Source: an uncultured Subdoligranulum sp. (GTDB taxonomy: Bacteria > Bacillota > Clostridia > Christensenellales > CAG-314). From it: a stretch of 11,344 nt of DNA. Below, one piece after another: positions 1-7,121 of the stretch. The notes under the pieces are model-generated. The model did not search any database, was not told the origin of the DNA, and was given only the letters and a program-made list of their open reading frames with translations. The stretch covers positions 1 through 11,344 of the forward strand of contig URVX01000023.1 in NCBI GenBank assembly GCA_900551395.1, read 5' to 3'. Both the position numbers and the translations under genes were made by a program. Position 1 is the stretch's first letter. Every line of letters begins with the position of its first letter.

Positions 1-1434
1 GTCCGCTATGTCCGCTCTGAGGTTTACGGAATTGCCGGTCGCGGTGAATTGCCTTACCAGCGGCAGCAGATTCAAGCAGTTTTCCGTATCGGCTTCGGGC
101 ACTTGGAATTCTTTTGTTTCGGTGACGCCGATTACGAGCGGTCCTAAGACCGCGTCGGCAAACTCGAAGTCGCCGTCTTTTGTTTTGACTGCGTTTATTT
201 CCGCGTTAAGCGGTTCGAAAGGAAGCAAAACGGTATAACGGCTTCCGTTTTTGACCAGCGTGGCGTTGTCGAGAAGACTTTCGCCTCCCCCCAAGCCTCC
301 CAGCTCACCGAAATCGAGGTACGCCTTGAGCTCGCCGAGATTGAGCGTCAGTCTGCCTGCGTTGTAGGAAAGCAGGAGGTCTATGTCGGGCGCGACCAGG
401 TCGAGCGTCAGATTTTCTAAGTTTTGCGTGTCAATAACCGCCTTGACCTTTGCGTCGAGATTGGCAAGCCCCGAAAGCTTGACGTCGGCATACAGGCTGT
501 TGTTCTTTATCAACGGCATAAAGGTGTCAAGCAGCACGCCGGAAACGGTTTCGGCTTCGGGAGAGTCGGTTATGCTTGCCGTGAGATAGGTTGCGAAATA
601 AGCTCTTTCGGGGATTGAAGCGACCTTTCCGATGTCGTAGAAAACCTCCTCCAGCTTTTCCTCGCATTTGACGCCGCCGAGCATATCCACCTTGTAGCTG
701 CACAGGGTTGAAATGGAGGACACCTTTCTGTCCTTGTCCATTTTTACCGTCATGATTATTCCGTCAGTTTCATCGAAAACGGGAAAGCCCTTGGAGCCGG
801 AGTAGGTGCGCATCTGATATTTCAGATAATAGACGCTCACTACGTTGTCCAGCTTGTATTCAAAGGTATAAATTCCGTCCTTTTCTTCTACGAGACGCGC
901 TTCCCTTACGGAGTCGTCGTTTGTTACGAATGCGGTCAGCCAGATGGGGGGCAGTCCGTACAGCGACTGAAAACGGTCTTTGCTCAGTCTTTTTGCGCCG
1001 CTTTCCCAATCAACGTCGTTTGTGTCCCTGACCTTGGACGCGTCTCTGACGACATAGCTGCCGTTTTCGTAATAAAATTGCTTGCCCAGCTTTACGAAAC
1101 CCAGCGATGTGGTATTGGACGCGACCGCGTCATTTAAAACCGTCCTTTCCGAATAAACGCGCTGCGTAATTCCCACCGCCTTGCTCGAGCCGTTGTTGAC
1201 GGATTTAAAGCCGAGCGATTTCATAACGTAGGTAGCCATGAAAAGGTTTTCTTCGGGAGTGCATTGCTCCACGCTTCTGCCGTCGGGCGCCGTGGATTTG
1301 CTTTCAAAGTCCGCGTCCGTAGGAATTTCCGGCTGTTTGATGGGACCGCACGCCGTCAATCCCATACAGCAGCTCAGTGCGACGGCAGTTAACAAAATCA
1401 ACAGAAATACTTTTTTCATTTTCTTTTTATCCAT
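1..1434 (-). CDS. Unrecognised lipoprotein, C-terminus outside the window
   Basis: The reverse strand is open without a stop for 478 codons from the ATG at 1434 to the window edge, so the gene is cut by the window rather than broken. The N-terminus has a lysine-rich start, a hydrophobic stretch and the lipobox L-T-A-C, with the lipidated cysteine at residue 29. The mature protein should therefore be anchored outside the cytoplasmic membrane. Residues of about 45-290 alternate charged and aromatic or aliphatic residues, as in antiparallel beta sheets, with many YY/YV pairs and a run of lysine-rich strands near 220-245. A glycine-rich turn (GGLGGG) lies near residue 400. I do not recognise a family; a LolA- or LppX-like beta-sheet lipoprotein fold is only an impression. 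A second ATG at 1419 is also possible, because neither start has a good Shine-Dalgarno sequence. It is transcribed divergently from the lipoprotein gene at 1687. Confidence 0.85.
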   Translation of the reverse strand, partial: MDKKKMKKVFLLILLTAVALSCCMGLTACGPIKQPEIPTDADFESKSTAPDGRSVEQCTPEENLFMATYVMKSLGFKSVNNGSSKAVGITQRVYSERTVLNDAVASNTTSLGFVKLGKQFYYENGSYVVRDASKVRDTNDVDWESGAKRLSKDRFQSLYGLPPIWLTAFVTNDDSVREARLVEEKDGIYTFEYKLDNVVSVYYLKYQMRTYSGSKGFPVFDETDGIIMTVKMDKDRKVSSISTLCSYKVDMLGGVKCEEKLEEVFYDIGKVASIPERAYFATYLTASITDSPEAETVSGVLLDTFMPLIKNNSLYADVKLSGLANLDAKVKAVIDTQNLENLTLDLVAPDIDLLLSYNAGRLTLNLGELKAYLDFGELGGLGGGESLLDNATLVKNGSRYTVLLPFEPLNAEINAVKTKDGDFEFADAVLGPLVIGVTETKEFQVPEADTENCLNLLPLVRQFTATGNSVNLRADIAD

Positions 1435-1490
1435 AAAAATATTTTTTAGACCGCATGTCAAAATGATAAGTGAACGCGGCTTGCATTTGT

Positions 1491-1519
1491 ATTTTAATCC
1501 TATGCTCGAAAAATGTCAA
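1491..1519 (-). promoter_or_regulatory. Sigma-A promoter for the left-hand lipoprotein
   Basis: On the minus strand TTGACA (1514-1519) is followed after exactly 17 bp by TAAAAT (1491-1496). That is a perfect -35 and a 5/6 -10. Transcription would start near 1484, giving a leader of about 50 nt before the ATG at 1434. Confidence 0.75.
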
Positions 1520-1608
1520 TTATTTATCGCACGCGCGAGGCGGTAAATTATGCCAAACGCGTCAGAGCAGGTTTTGACTGCCGAGACGGAGAAAATAATA
1601 ACAAATAC

Positions 1609-1637
1609 TTGCCAAATTCGCTTTTTCGGTATATACT
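1609..1637 (+). promoter_or_regulatory. Sigma-A promoter for the propeller-like lipoprotein
   Basis: TTGCCA (1609-1614) and TATACT (1632-1637) are separated by 17 bp, each 5/6 to consensus. The predicted start near 1644 leaves a leader of about 43 nt. The AAAGGAG at 1674-1680 is placed 6 nt before the ATG at 1687. Only about 90 bp separate this -35 from the opposing promoter's -35. Confidence 0.75.
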
Positions 1638-1686
1638 TTTAAGGCGTGTACCAAAATACTTGGCGCTCAATTAAAAGGAGCTTGTA

Positions 1687-3069
1687 ATGAACAAAAAAAG
1701 ACTTTTGATTTTTATACTACTCGTTGCGCTTGTTATGGCGCTTACCGCATGCGCCCCCGATTACAAATGGGGACCGCTTGACACGAGCGCGGCGGACAAT
1801 TCGCCCCTGCTGTCAAACGGCGGCTCCGTTGTGAGCTACAAGGGCTATATTTATTTCATAAACGGGACAACCTCCACCTACGAGGCGGAAAACGTATTCG
1901 GCGAGGTGGTTTACGGCTCGGTTTGCAGGATAGCCGCTTCCAAGCTGGACACCGTCAAGGAAAACGATTTCGGAACGGACGAATATGCCGAAGCGCTGGG
2001 CGCGGAGGTGCTTGCGCCCAAAGCTGTTTTTTCTTCCAACACGTCCGACGCGCGCCTTAACGGAATTTATATTTTCAACGACCGCTTGTTTTACACCACG
2101 CCCTCCGACACTCTTGCCAGCGACGGCAGCGTGCGCAACACAATGCTTGACATCATGAGCGTCAAGCTGGACGGCACCGATACGAAAAGAATTTACACCT
2201 TGGGCAGCAATTCTCTGTCCGTAGGCATGTTCGAGACGGACGGCGACGCTTACGCGCTGTTTGTGGACGGCGACAAAAATCTCGTTTCGCTCAATCTTTT
2301 CGACGGCACCGAAACAAAGGTGGACGAAAAGGTGACTTCCAGCGCGGTGGATATGCAAAGCGGTTCGATAGTCTCTACTAAAGACGTGATAACCGAAAAA
2401 GCAAACCAGGGCACGGAAATCACCGCCAATTACAACGAGCTTTACGTCGTGAAAGCGGGGCAGACCGCTTCCGCTAAAATCATGACTGGTCAGCACGCCG
2501 ACGGACAGGACGTGTCCTATGATTTCGACGTGTCGATAGCTTCCGCCTCCGACGGCTTCGTTTATTTCAATCTTTCGTCCGACGCGCACGGCAGAGACGG
2601 CATGTACCGTATTTCCGAGAGCGTTGAGGACAAGAGGCTTGCCGACGCGACAAGGCTTTACAGAAACGTGCTGTCGGGTGCCGTGGCATATCAGGACGGC
2701 TTTGTTTATTACAACAGCACGAGCAAATACGTTCAGTTCGTCAAGGACGGGCAGGACGCGAAAAATCTGTATTACACCGCGTCGTCTCCCAGCTTTAAAT
2801 TTATTCAGGAAGGTACTCTTTATTTCGAGATGGATTCGGCGTTGTGGAGCATTTCTTTGAACGGCGAAAGCAATCCCGACACTTTGACTGCAAACAAGCT
2901 GACAGACAAGGTCAATGCGACGAGCTGGCTCAATTACGACATACTCGACGGCAAAGTGTTTTACATGTACACCGACAACGACGTTTATTTGCACTTCAGC
3001 GAAATGGGCGAGGCTGCCAAAGACAAGGAAATAAAAACCTACGTGCTTGCTTTGGCAGATGAGGAATAA
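1687..3069 (+). CDS. Lipoprotein with beta-propeller-like repeats (DUF5050-like)
   Basis: A 460-residue predicted lipoprotein. It has an NKKR start, a hydrophobic core at residues 6-19 and the lipobox L-T-A-C with lipidated Cys22. The mature part shows recurring short units of the type G-x-hydrophobic-Y-F followed by a turn and a second strand: near residues 53-60, 126-137, 290-308, 338-343, 376-389 and 422-436. Such spaced 'GxxYF' strands are typical of beta-propeller-like domains in clostridial surface proteins such as DUF5050, which start similarly with a glycine-rich turn and 'GYIYF'. The assignment rests on pattern alone. No catalytic residues are evident, so a binding or scaffolding role outside the membrane is the most one can say. 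It has its own promoter, is divergent from the other lipoprotein gene, and is followed by a weak terminator before proS. The AAAGGAG ribosome binding site at 1674-1680 fixes the start. Confidence 0.85.
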   Translation: MNKKRLLIFILLVALVMALTACAPDYKWGPLDTSAADNSPLLSNGGSVVSYKGYIYFINGTTSTYEAENVFGEVVYGSVCRIAASKLDTVKENDFGTDEYAEALGAEVLAPKAVFSSNTSDARLNGIYIFNDRLFYTTPSDTLASDGSVRNTMLDIMSVKLDGTDTKRIYTLGSNSLSVGMFETDGDAYALFVDGDKNLVSLNLFDGTETKVDEKVTSSAVDMQSGSIVSTKDVITEKANQGTEITANYNELYVVKAGQTASAKIMTGQHADGQDVSYDFDVSIASASDGFVYFNLSSDAHGRDGMYRISESVEDKRLADATRLYRNVLSGAVAYQDGFVYYNSTSKYVQFVKDGQDAKNLYYTASSPSFKFIQEGTLYFEMDSALWSISLNGESNPDTLTANKLTDKVNATSWLNYDILDGKVFYMYTDNDVYLHFSEMGEAAKDKEIKTYVLALADEE

Positions 3070-3084
3070 TTCGGAAAATTCGTT

Positions 3085-3116
3085 GAGACGCCGGCTTTCA
3101 CCGGCGTTTCCGTTTT
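3085..3116 (+). terminator. Hairpin terminator after the lipoprotein gene, probably leaky
   Basis: ACGCCGG (3088-3094) pairs with CCGGCGT (3101-3107) around a 6-nt loop. GAG/TTC extends the stem to 10 bp including one G-U pair. The following T tract is interrupted (TTTCCGTTTT). It ends only 12 nt before the proS ribosome binding site, so proS would rely on readthrough or on a promoter inside the lipoprotein gene. Confidence 0.6.
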
Positions 3117-3138
3117 AGACAGACAACGGAGATTTGAT

Positions 3139-4569
3139 ATGAAAAAGGATTTCGTAAAGGAAATAGCCGATATAAACGCGGATTTTCCGCAGTGGTACAC
3201 CGACGTGGTTATCAAGACCAAGCTTGTAGACTATGGTCCCACAAAGGGCAGTATGGTAATTCGCCCTTACGGTTACGCCATTTGGGAAAATATTCAGCGT
3301 GAGCTGGACGCGCGCTTCAAGGCTACGGGGCACAAAAACGCCTATTTCCCCCTGTTTATTCCTATGAACCTTCTTAAAAAGGAGGCGGAGCATGTCGAGG
3401 GCTTTGCGCCTGAGGTCGCCGTTGTGACGCAGGCGGGAGGAGCCGAGCTTGCCGAGCCGTTGGTCGTTCGTCCCACGAGCGAAACTATTTTCTGCGATAT
3501 GTATTCGAAATGGGTTCAGTCCTACCGCGACCTGCCTCTGAAAATCAACCAGTGGGCAAACGTCGTGCGCTGGGAAAAGACAACCCGTCCTTTTTTGCGC
3601 ACCTCCGAATTTCTCTGGCAGGAGGGACACACCGTGCATGCCACCAGAGAGGAGGCGGAAAAAGAGACTTTGGATATTCTCAACCTTTACGCAAGGTTTG
3701 CCGAGGAGTGCCTTGCGCTGCCTGTCATTATAGGTCGGAAAACGGAAAGGGAAAAATTTGCCGGCGCGGAGGAAACCTACGGTATGGAAGCCATGATGCA
3801 GGACGGAAAGAGCCTGCAGGCGGGCACCTCCCACCATTTCGGCGACAAATTCGCACGCGCTTACGATATACAGTTTTTGGACAGCGACGGCACGCACAAG
3901 TATGCTTGGCAGACAAGCTGGGGCGTTTCAACCCGACTGATCGGCGCGTTGATTATGGCTCACGGCGATGCGCGCGGCTTGATTTTGCCTCCCGTCGTGG
4001 CGCCCGTTCAAGTTATTGTTCTGCCTATTGCTCAGCATAAGGCGGGCGTCGAGGAAGCCGCCCGAAGCGTGATTGACAGGCTTGTTGCCGCAGGCGTCAG
4101 GTGCGAGGGCGATTTTTCCGACCAGACGCCGGGCTGGAAGTTCAACGAGTGGGAAATGAAGGGCGTTCCCTTGAGGCTGGAAATCGGTCCGCGCGACATA
4201 GAAAACGGCGTAGTGACCGTAGTGCGGCGGGACAACGGCGAAAAGAGCGTTGTAAAAAACGAGGAAATCGAGGGCGTTGTAAGGCAGCTTCTCAAGGATG
4301 TACACAATTCCATGTATCGCAAGGCGGAAAGCTTCCGCGACAGCCGAATCAAGGAGGCGCACAATTTGGACGAGCTGAGAAAATATCTCGACGAGGGCAA
4401 TTTCGTCAGAGCCATGTGGTGCGGCGAACAGGAATGCGAGCTTAAGGTAAAGGAAATGATGCAGGCTACAATCCGCGTCATGCCTTTCGATCAGACGCCC
4501 ATAGACGACAAGTGCGTGGTGGACGGCTCGCCCGCCGAAAAGCTTGTTATTTTCGCAAGAGCATATTAA
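3139..4569 (+). CDS. proS: Prolyl-tRNA synthetase, short type without editing insertion
   Basis: A class II synthetase of 476 residues that charges tRNA-Pro with proline in the cytoplasm. The class II landmarks are in order: a motif 1 region near 38-56, the RPTSE loop at 111-115, motif 2 around 140-165 (VRWEKTTRPFLRTSEF) and motif 3 around 262-285 (GVSTRLIGALIMAHGDARG). An anticodon-binding domain follows at about 290-385, then a C-terminal domain ending in -Tyr. Length and motifs match the archaeal/eukaryotic-like type found in many Clostridia. The large editing insertion of the E. coli type is absent. The C-terminal zinc site is unusual: Cys428, Cys433 and Cys459 are present, but the fourth expected cysteine is Asp462 (CVVDG instead of CVxCG). 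GGAG at 3128-3131 lies 7 nt before the ATG. No T-box leader fits in the 69-bp gap upstream. A terminator follows directly. Confidence 0.97.
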   Translation: MKKDFVKEIADINADFPQWYTDVVIKTKLVDYGPTKGSMVIRPYGYAIWENIQRELDARFKATGHKNAYFPLFIPMNLLKKEAEHVEGFAPEVAVVTQAGGAELAEPLVVRPTSETIFCDMYSKWVQSYRDLPLKINQWANVVRWEKTTRPFLRTSEFLWQEGHTVHATREEAEKETLDILNLYARFAEECLALPVIIGRKTEREKFAGAEETYGMEAMMQDGKSLQAGTSHHFGDKFARAYDIQFLDSDGTHKYAWQTSWGVSTRLIGALIMAHGDARGLILPPVVAPVQVIVLPIAQHKAGVEEAARSVIDRLVAAGVRCEGDFSDQTPGWKFNEWEMKGVPLRLEIGPRDIENGVVTVVRRDNGEKSVVKNEEIEGVVRQLLKDVHNSMYRKAESFRDSRIKEAHNLDELRKYLDEGNFVRAMWCGEQECELKVKEMMQATIRVMPFDQTPIDDKCVVDGSPAEKLVIFARAY

Positions 4570-4573
4570 AAGG

Positions 4574-4600
4574 AAAGCCGGGAAGCATCTCGGCTTTTGT
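4574..4600 (+). terminator. Rho-independent terminator of proS
   Basis: AGCCGGGA (4576-4583) pairs with TCTCGGCT (4588-4595) around the tetraloop AGCA, with one G-U pair. Flanking AA/TT extends it, followed by a short T run (4595-4598). It starts 5 nt after the proS stop codon. Confidence 0.75.
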
Positions 4601-4833
4601 CCTATCTAAGCTGTGTTTTGAAAAAAACGGTTGAATTGTCGAAAAGCTTTGCAAGCCGCCGATTTGCGCTTGCCGCGTCGTCCTGCGGACGAGCGGCTTT
4701 TTTTGAGCGCAAAGTCGGGCGCAGCTCCGTTTTTCTGTTTTTCGCCGGACGGCTTTCGGCGTCTCAAAAGCCAATTTGACAGCCTTGCGCAAGCGGCTGA
4801 AACTTATGTGAAATCGAATTTCTTCAAGGAAAA
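4601..4833. other. Non-coding stretch between proS and the marR promoter
   Basis: This is the core of the only gap over 300 bp (4570-4930). I see no convincing gene. It contains a strong plus-strand terminator hairpin at 4672-4704 and a 10-bp perfect palindrome CTTGCGCAAG at 4784-4793. Short open frames cross it on both strands, but none has a usable ribosome binding site or a family signature. The hairpin could be a second proS terminator or the 3' end of a small RNA. No good promoter is visible between the two terminators. Confidence 0.5.
4672..4704 (+). terminator. Strong orphan terminator
   Basis: GCCGC (4672-4676) and TCGTCC (4678-4683) pair with GGACGA (4687-4692) and GCGGC (4693-4697). 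There is a single bulged G at 4677 and a TGC loop, and seven T residues follow (4698-4704). An upstream AAGCCGC (4653-4659) could pair with the same 3' arm instead. It is about 100 nt beyond the stop codon of proS and has no evident gene of its own. Confidence 0.75.
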
Positions 4834-4853
4834 ATTGTTTGACATCTAACAAT
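4834..4853. promoter_or_regulatory. Palindromic operator 1, overlapping the marR -35
   Basis: A perfect inverted repeat ATTGTT-N8-AACAAT. Its centre at 4843/4844 falls inside the TTGACA -35 hexamer (4839-4844), so a bound dimer would block RNA polymerase. Size and AT-rich arms suit a MarR-family dimer, and the adjacent downstream gene encodes one. Confidence 0.65.
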
Positions 4854-4867
4854 ATATTTTATAGAAT
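4839..4867 (+). promoter_or_regulatory. Sigma-A promoter of the marR-exporter operon
   Basis: TTGACA (4839-4844) and TAGAAT (4862-4867) are separated by 17 bp, so the -35 is perfect and the -10 is 5/6. The predicted start is near 4874, giving a leader of about 57 nt that contains the second palindrome. Confidence 0.8.
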
Positions 4868-4886
4868 AATCTGCAAACAGGTCGGT

Positions 4887-4906
4887 ATTGTTCGGTTTCA
4901 AACAAT
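4887..4906. promoter_or_regulatory. Palindromic operator 2, just downstream of the start site
   Basis: It repeats the exact ATTGTT-N8-AACAAT architecture of operator 1, centred at 4896/4897. The centre-to-centre distance is 53 bp, close to five helical turns, so both sites face the same side of the DNA. The arms extend outward with GTCGG (4881-4885) and CCGAC (4909-4913), offset by one extra base. The transcribed RNA could also fold here. Confidence 0.6.
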
Positions 4907-4927
4907 ATCCGACGAATAAGTTGTTTC

Positions 4928-4933
4928 GGGGTG
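4928..4933 (+). promoter_or_regulatory. Possible ribosome binding site GGGGTG that bears on the marR start
   Basis: GGGGTG can pair with the 16S tail if one G-U pair is allowed. It lies 6 nt before TTG 4940 but overlaps the upstream GTG 4931, which has no Shine-Dalgarno sequence in front of it. The TTG is thus a serious alternative start, three codons further in. Confidence 0.45.
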
Positions 4934-5380
4934 TTCGAATTGATAATAAATTTATTGCGGCAGCTGCAGCGCAGCATAATGAATTTTTTGGAGAGACAGA
5001 GCCTTGACGGGCTTACGGGACACCAGCTGCGCACTATGGGGATTATGAACCGTCTGCGCGAGGAAAAGGGATTTATTTTGCAGCGCGACGTAGAGGAGCG
5101 TCTGTGTATAAACAGATCCTCTGTGTGCAGCATACTCAACGCCATAGAGGAAAAGGGCTACATCGAGCGTCGCAGCTCCGAAAGGGACGCGCGCGCCAAC
5201 GTAATCATGTTTACGCCTAAAGCGGAAACGCTCAACAAAAATGCGATAAGGCAGGTTACCGAAGCCGAAAAGCTGCTTACCGAAGGCATGACGGAGTCGC
5301 AGAAAAAGCAATTTGCAGAGCTTATTCGTATAGCAAAGGAAAATATAGAGAGAAGGAGAGACGCGGGGAAAGGTGTTTAG
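4931..5380 (+). CDS. MarR-family transcriptional regulator
   Basis: A winged-helix DNA-binding protein of about 149 residues, normal for MarR. Helix 1 spans about residues 2-20. The helix-turn-helix follows near 54-80 (RDVEERLCINRSSVCSILN), and the wing carries the family's basic hairpin near 83-96 (IERRSSERDARANVIMF). The C-terminal part is a helical dimerisation arm. Family members bind palindromic operators as dimers and usually release DNA when a small hydrophobic ligand binds. Here two identical palindromes flank the gene's own promoter, so autorepression is the likely logic. The GTG at 4931 is annotated; TTG 4940 has the better ribosome binding site, and ATG 4979 would remove helix 1. 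Its end overlaps the first exporter gene by 8 bp, which indicates translational coupling. The inducing ligand cannot be inferred. Confidence 0.92.
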   Translation: MFELIINLLRQLQRSIMNFLERQSLDGLTGHQLRTMGIMNRLREEKGFILQRDVEERLCINRSSVCSILNAIEEKGYIERRSSERDARANVIMFTPKAETLNKNAIRQVTEAEKLLTEGMTESQKKQFAELIRIAKENIERRRDAGKGV

Positions 5381-7121
5381 ACTATTCAAATATTTCAAAA
5401 AGTCGGATTGGCTGTTTACGGCGCTTCTGGTAGTTGTCGTGGCGTTGCAGGTCAATCTCGACCTCATGCTGCCCGACCTTATGGGAAAAATCGTCGGGTA
5501 CATACAGTACAACGCTCTTTATGAGGAACCGCTGCGCGAGATTTTGCGCACGGGCGGGATTATGATGCTGGTGGTTGCAGGAGGCTTCGTGTGCAAGCTG
5601 TTCAGCAATCTGATAGCAAGTCATATTACCAGCAAGCTCGCCCGCACGCTGCGTTCCAAAATTTTCAAAAACGTAAACTCCTTCAGTATGGAGGAAATGG
5701 AAAAATTCAGCACCGCAAGTCTTATTACCCGTACAACCAACGACGTTATGCAGATACAGCAGACTATGATGATGGTGCTTAAATTCGGCATCATTGCGCC
5801 TGTCATGGCGATTTCGGCTGTAGTACGCGTCATAACCAGCAGTCTCGAGCTGTCGTTGGCGACGGGCGTGGCGGTGGTTGCGCTTTTGCTTATCATTATG
5901 ACGGTGTTACTCGTGGCTGCGCCTAAGTTTTCCGTTATGCAGAAAAAGGTTGACCGCTTGAACGGCGTAACGCGTGAAAACCTTACCGGTTTAAGAGTGG
6001 TGCGCGCTTACAACGCGGAGAGCTACCAGACCGAAAAGTTCCGCGACGCCAACGAGGATTTGACGCGTGTGAACATGTTCGTCAACAAGGTCATGTGCAT
6101 AATGTTTCCCGGCATGAATCTGGTCATGAGCGGACTTATGCTCACCATTTATTGGCTGGGCGCGTCGCTGATAAACGCCGGCAGGCTGGACTATTCCACG
6201 ATGGCTGTGTTTTCGCAGTATTCCATGCAGATTCTTATGAGCTTTCTCGTGCTGTGTATGCTGCTTGTCATTATGCCCAGAGCCAATGTTTCGGCAAAGC
6301 GTATCAGAGAGGTCATCGAAACGCAGACAAGCATAAAGGAAGGCAGCCGCGAGGAGGGCGCCGACGGAGAAAAGGGCACGGTAGAGTTTAAGAGCGTGAG
6401 CTTCAAATATCCCGACGCGGAGGAATACGTCCTGCACGACATCAGCTTCAAGGCGGAGCGGGGACAGACGGTGGCGTTTATAGGATCTACCGGAAGCGGC
6501 AAAAGCACGATTGTCAATCTGCTGCCGAGATTTTACGACGCGACGGAGGGGCAGGTGCTTATCGACGGCGTTGACGTAAAGGAATACAGGGAAAAAAGCC
6601 TCAACGAAAAGCTGGGTTACGTTCCGCAGAAAAGTCTGCTGTTTTTCGGCTCTGTAAAAGACAACGTAGTTTACGGCAGCGAGGACAAAATAGACGACGC
6701 CAAAGTGGAGGAGGCGCTTAAGGTTGCGCAGGCGGATTTTGTGTTCGGTCTGCCGGAAAAAACAGATTATCATATAGCTCAGGGCGGCAAGAACGTGTCG
6801 GGCGGGCAGCGTCAGCGTCTGTCCATTGCGCGCGCTATTGCAAAAAACCCCGAAATATATATATTCGACGACAGCTTTTCCGCGCTGGACTACAAAACGG
6901 ACTCGGCGCTTCGCGCCGCTCTCAAAGAATACACCAGAGAGGCGACCAGCATAATCGTTGCTCAGAGAATAGGAACAATCATGGACGCCGATCAGATAAT
7001 AGTGTTGGAGGAAGGCAGAATCGCCGGCAAGGGAACGCACAGGGAGCTTATGAAAGACTGTCCGCTCTACCGCGAAATAGCTTTCAGCCAGCTGTCGGAG
7101 GAGGAGCTTGAAAATGGCTGA
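5373..7121 (+). CDS. ABC exporter half-transporter with degenerate ATP site
   Basis: A 582-residue type IV (MsbA/LmrA-like) half transporter. The six-helix membrane domain occupies about residues 12-300, followed by a nucleotide-binding domain. Walker A is G371-STGSGKST, the signature V475-SGGQ is canonical, and Walker B ends in D499. The catalytic glutamate is replaced by Asp500 (DDSFSALD) and the switch histidine by Gln531 (VAQRI). These substitutions mark the non-hydrolytic member of a heterodimeric exporter pair of the TM287/288, BmrCD or LmrCD kind. The partner is the next gene, which overlaps by 8 bp. The start is GTG: an in-frame stop at 5346-5348 leaves no earlier standard start. AAGGAG at 5353-5358 is rather far upstream, so coupling to the overlapping marR gene probably matters. 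The substrate is unknown; drugs, peptides and lipids are all exported by relatives. Confidence 0.95.
   Translation: MFRLFKYFKKSDWLFTALLVVVVALQVNLDLMLPDLMGKIVGYIQYNALYEEPLREILRTGGIMMLVVAGGFVCKLFSNLIASHITSKLARTLRSKIFKNVNSFSMEEMEKFSTASLITRTTNDVMQIQQTMMMVLKFGIIAPVMAISAVVRVITSSLELSLATGVAVVALLLIIMTVLLVAAPKFSVMQKKVDRLNGVTRENLTGLRVVRAYNAESYQTEKFRDANEDLTRVNMFVNKVMCIMFPGMNLVMSGLMLTIYWLGASLINAGRLDYSTMAVFSQYSMQILMSFLVLCMLLVIMPRANVSAKRIREVIETQTSIKEGSREEGADGEKGTVEFKSVSFKYPDAEEYVLHDISFKAERGQTVAFIGSTGSGKSTIVNLLPRFYDATEGQVLIDGVDVKEYREKSLNEKLGYVPQKSLLFFGSVKDNVVYGSEDKIDDAKVEEALKVAQADFVFGLPEKTDYHIAQGGKNVSGGQRQRLSIARAIAKNPEIYIFDDSFSALDYKTDSALRAALKEYTREATSIIVAQRIGTIMDADQIIVLEEGRIAGKGTHRELMKDCPLYREIAFSQLSEEELENG
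7097..7106 (+). promoter_or_regulatory. Ribosome binding site fixing the second exporter start
   Basis: GGAGGAGGAG lies inside the end of the first exporter gene, 7 nt before ATG 7114. It favours that ATG over the in-frame TTG at 7108, which would be only 1 nt from the site. Confidence 0.8.

Noticed and set aside
1433..1461. A second TTGACA on the minus strand (1456-1461) with TTTTAT 17 bp away
   Set aside because: Transcription would begin inside the coding region of the lipoprotein; the promoter at 1491-1519 is better placed and has a better -10.
1650..1662. CCAA-N5-TTGG inverted repeat between promoter and start of the lipoprotein gene
   Set aside because: 4-bp arms are too short to separate from chance, and no linked regulator is present.
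1813..2994. A 393-codon open frame on the minus strand inside the lipoprotein gene
   Set aside because: The plus-strand frame has a signal peptide, lipobox, promoter and ribosome binding site. The antisense frame is rich in H, R and V without family motifs, as expected from a reverse-strand shadow.
3070..3138. Possible T-box leader for proS
   Set aside because: The gap is only 69 bp, filled by a terminator and a ribosome binding site; there is no room for a T-box.
4631..4849. A 72-codon TTG-started frame between proS and marR with a fairly protein-like C-terminus
   Set aside because: It would run through a strong seven-T terminator hairpin near its beginning, has no ribosome binding site, and ends inside the marR promoter.
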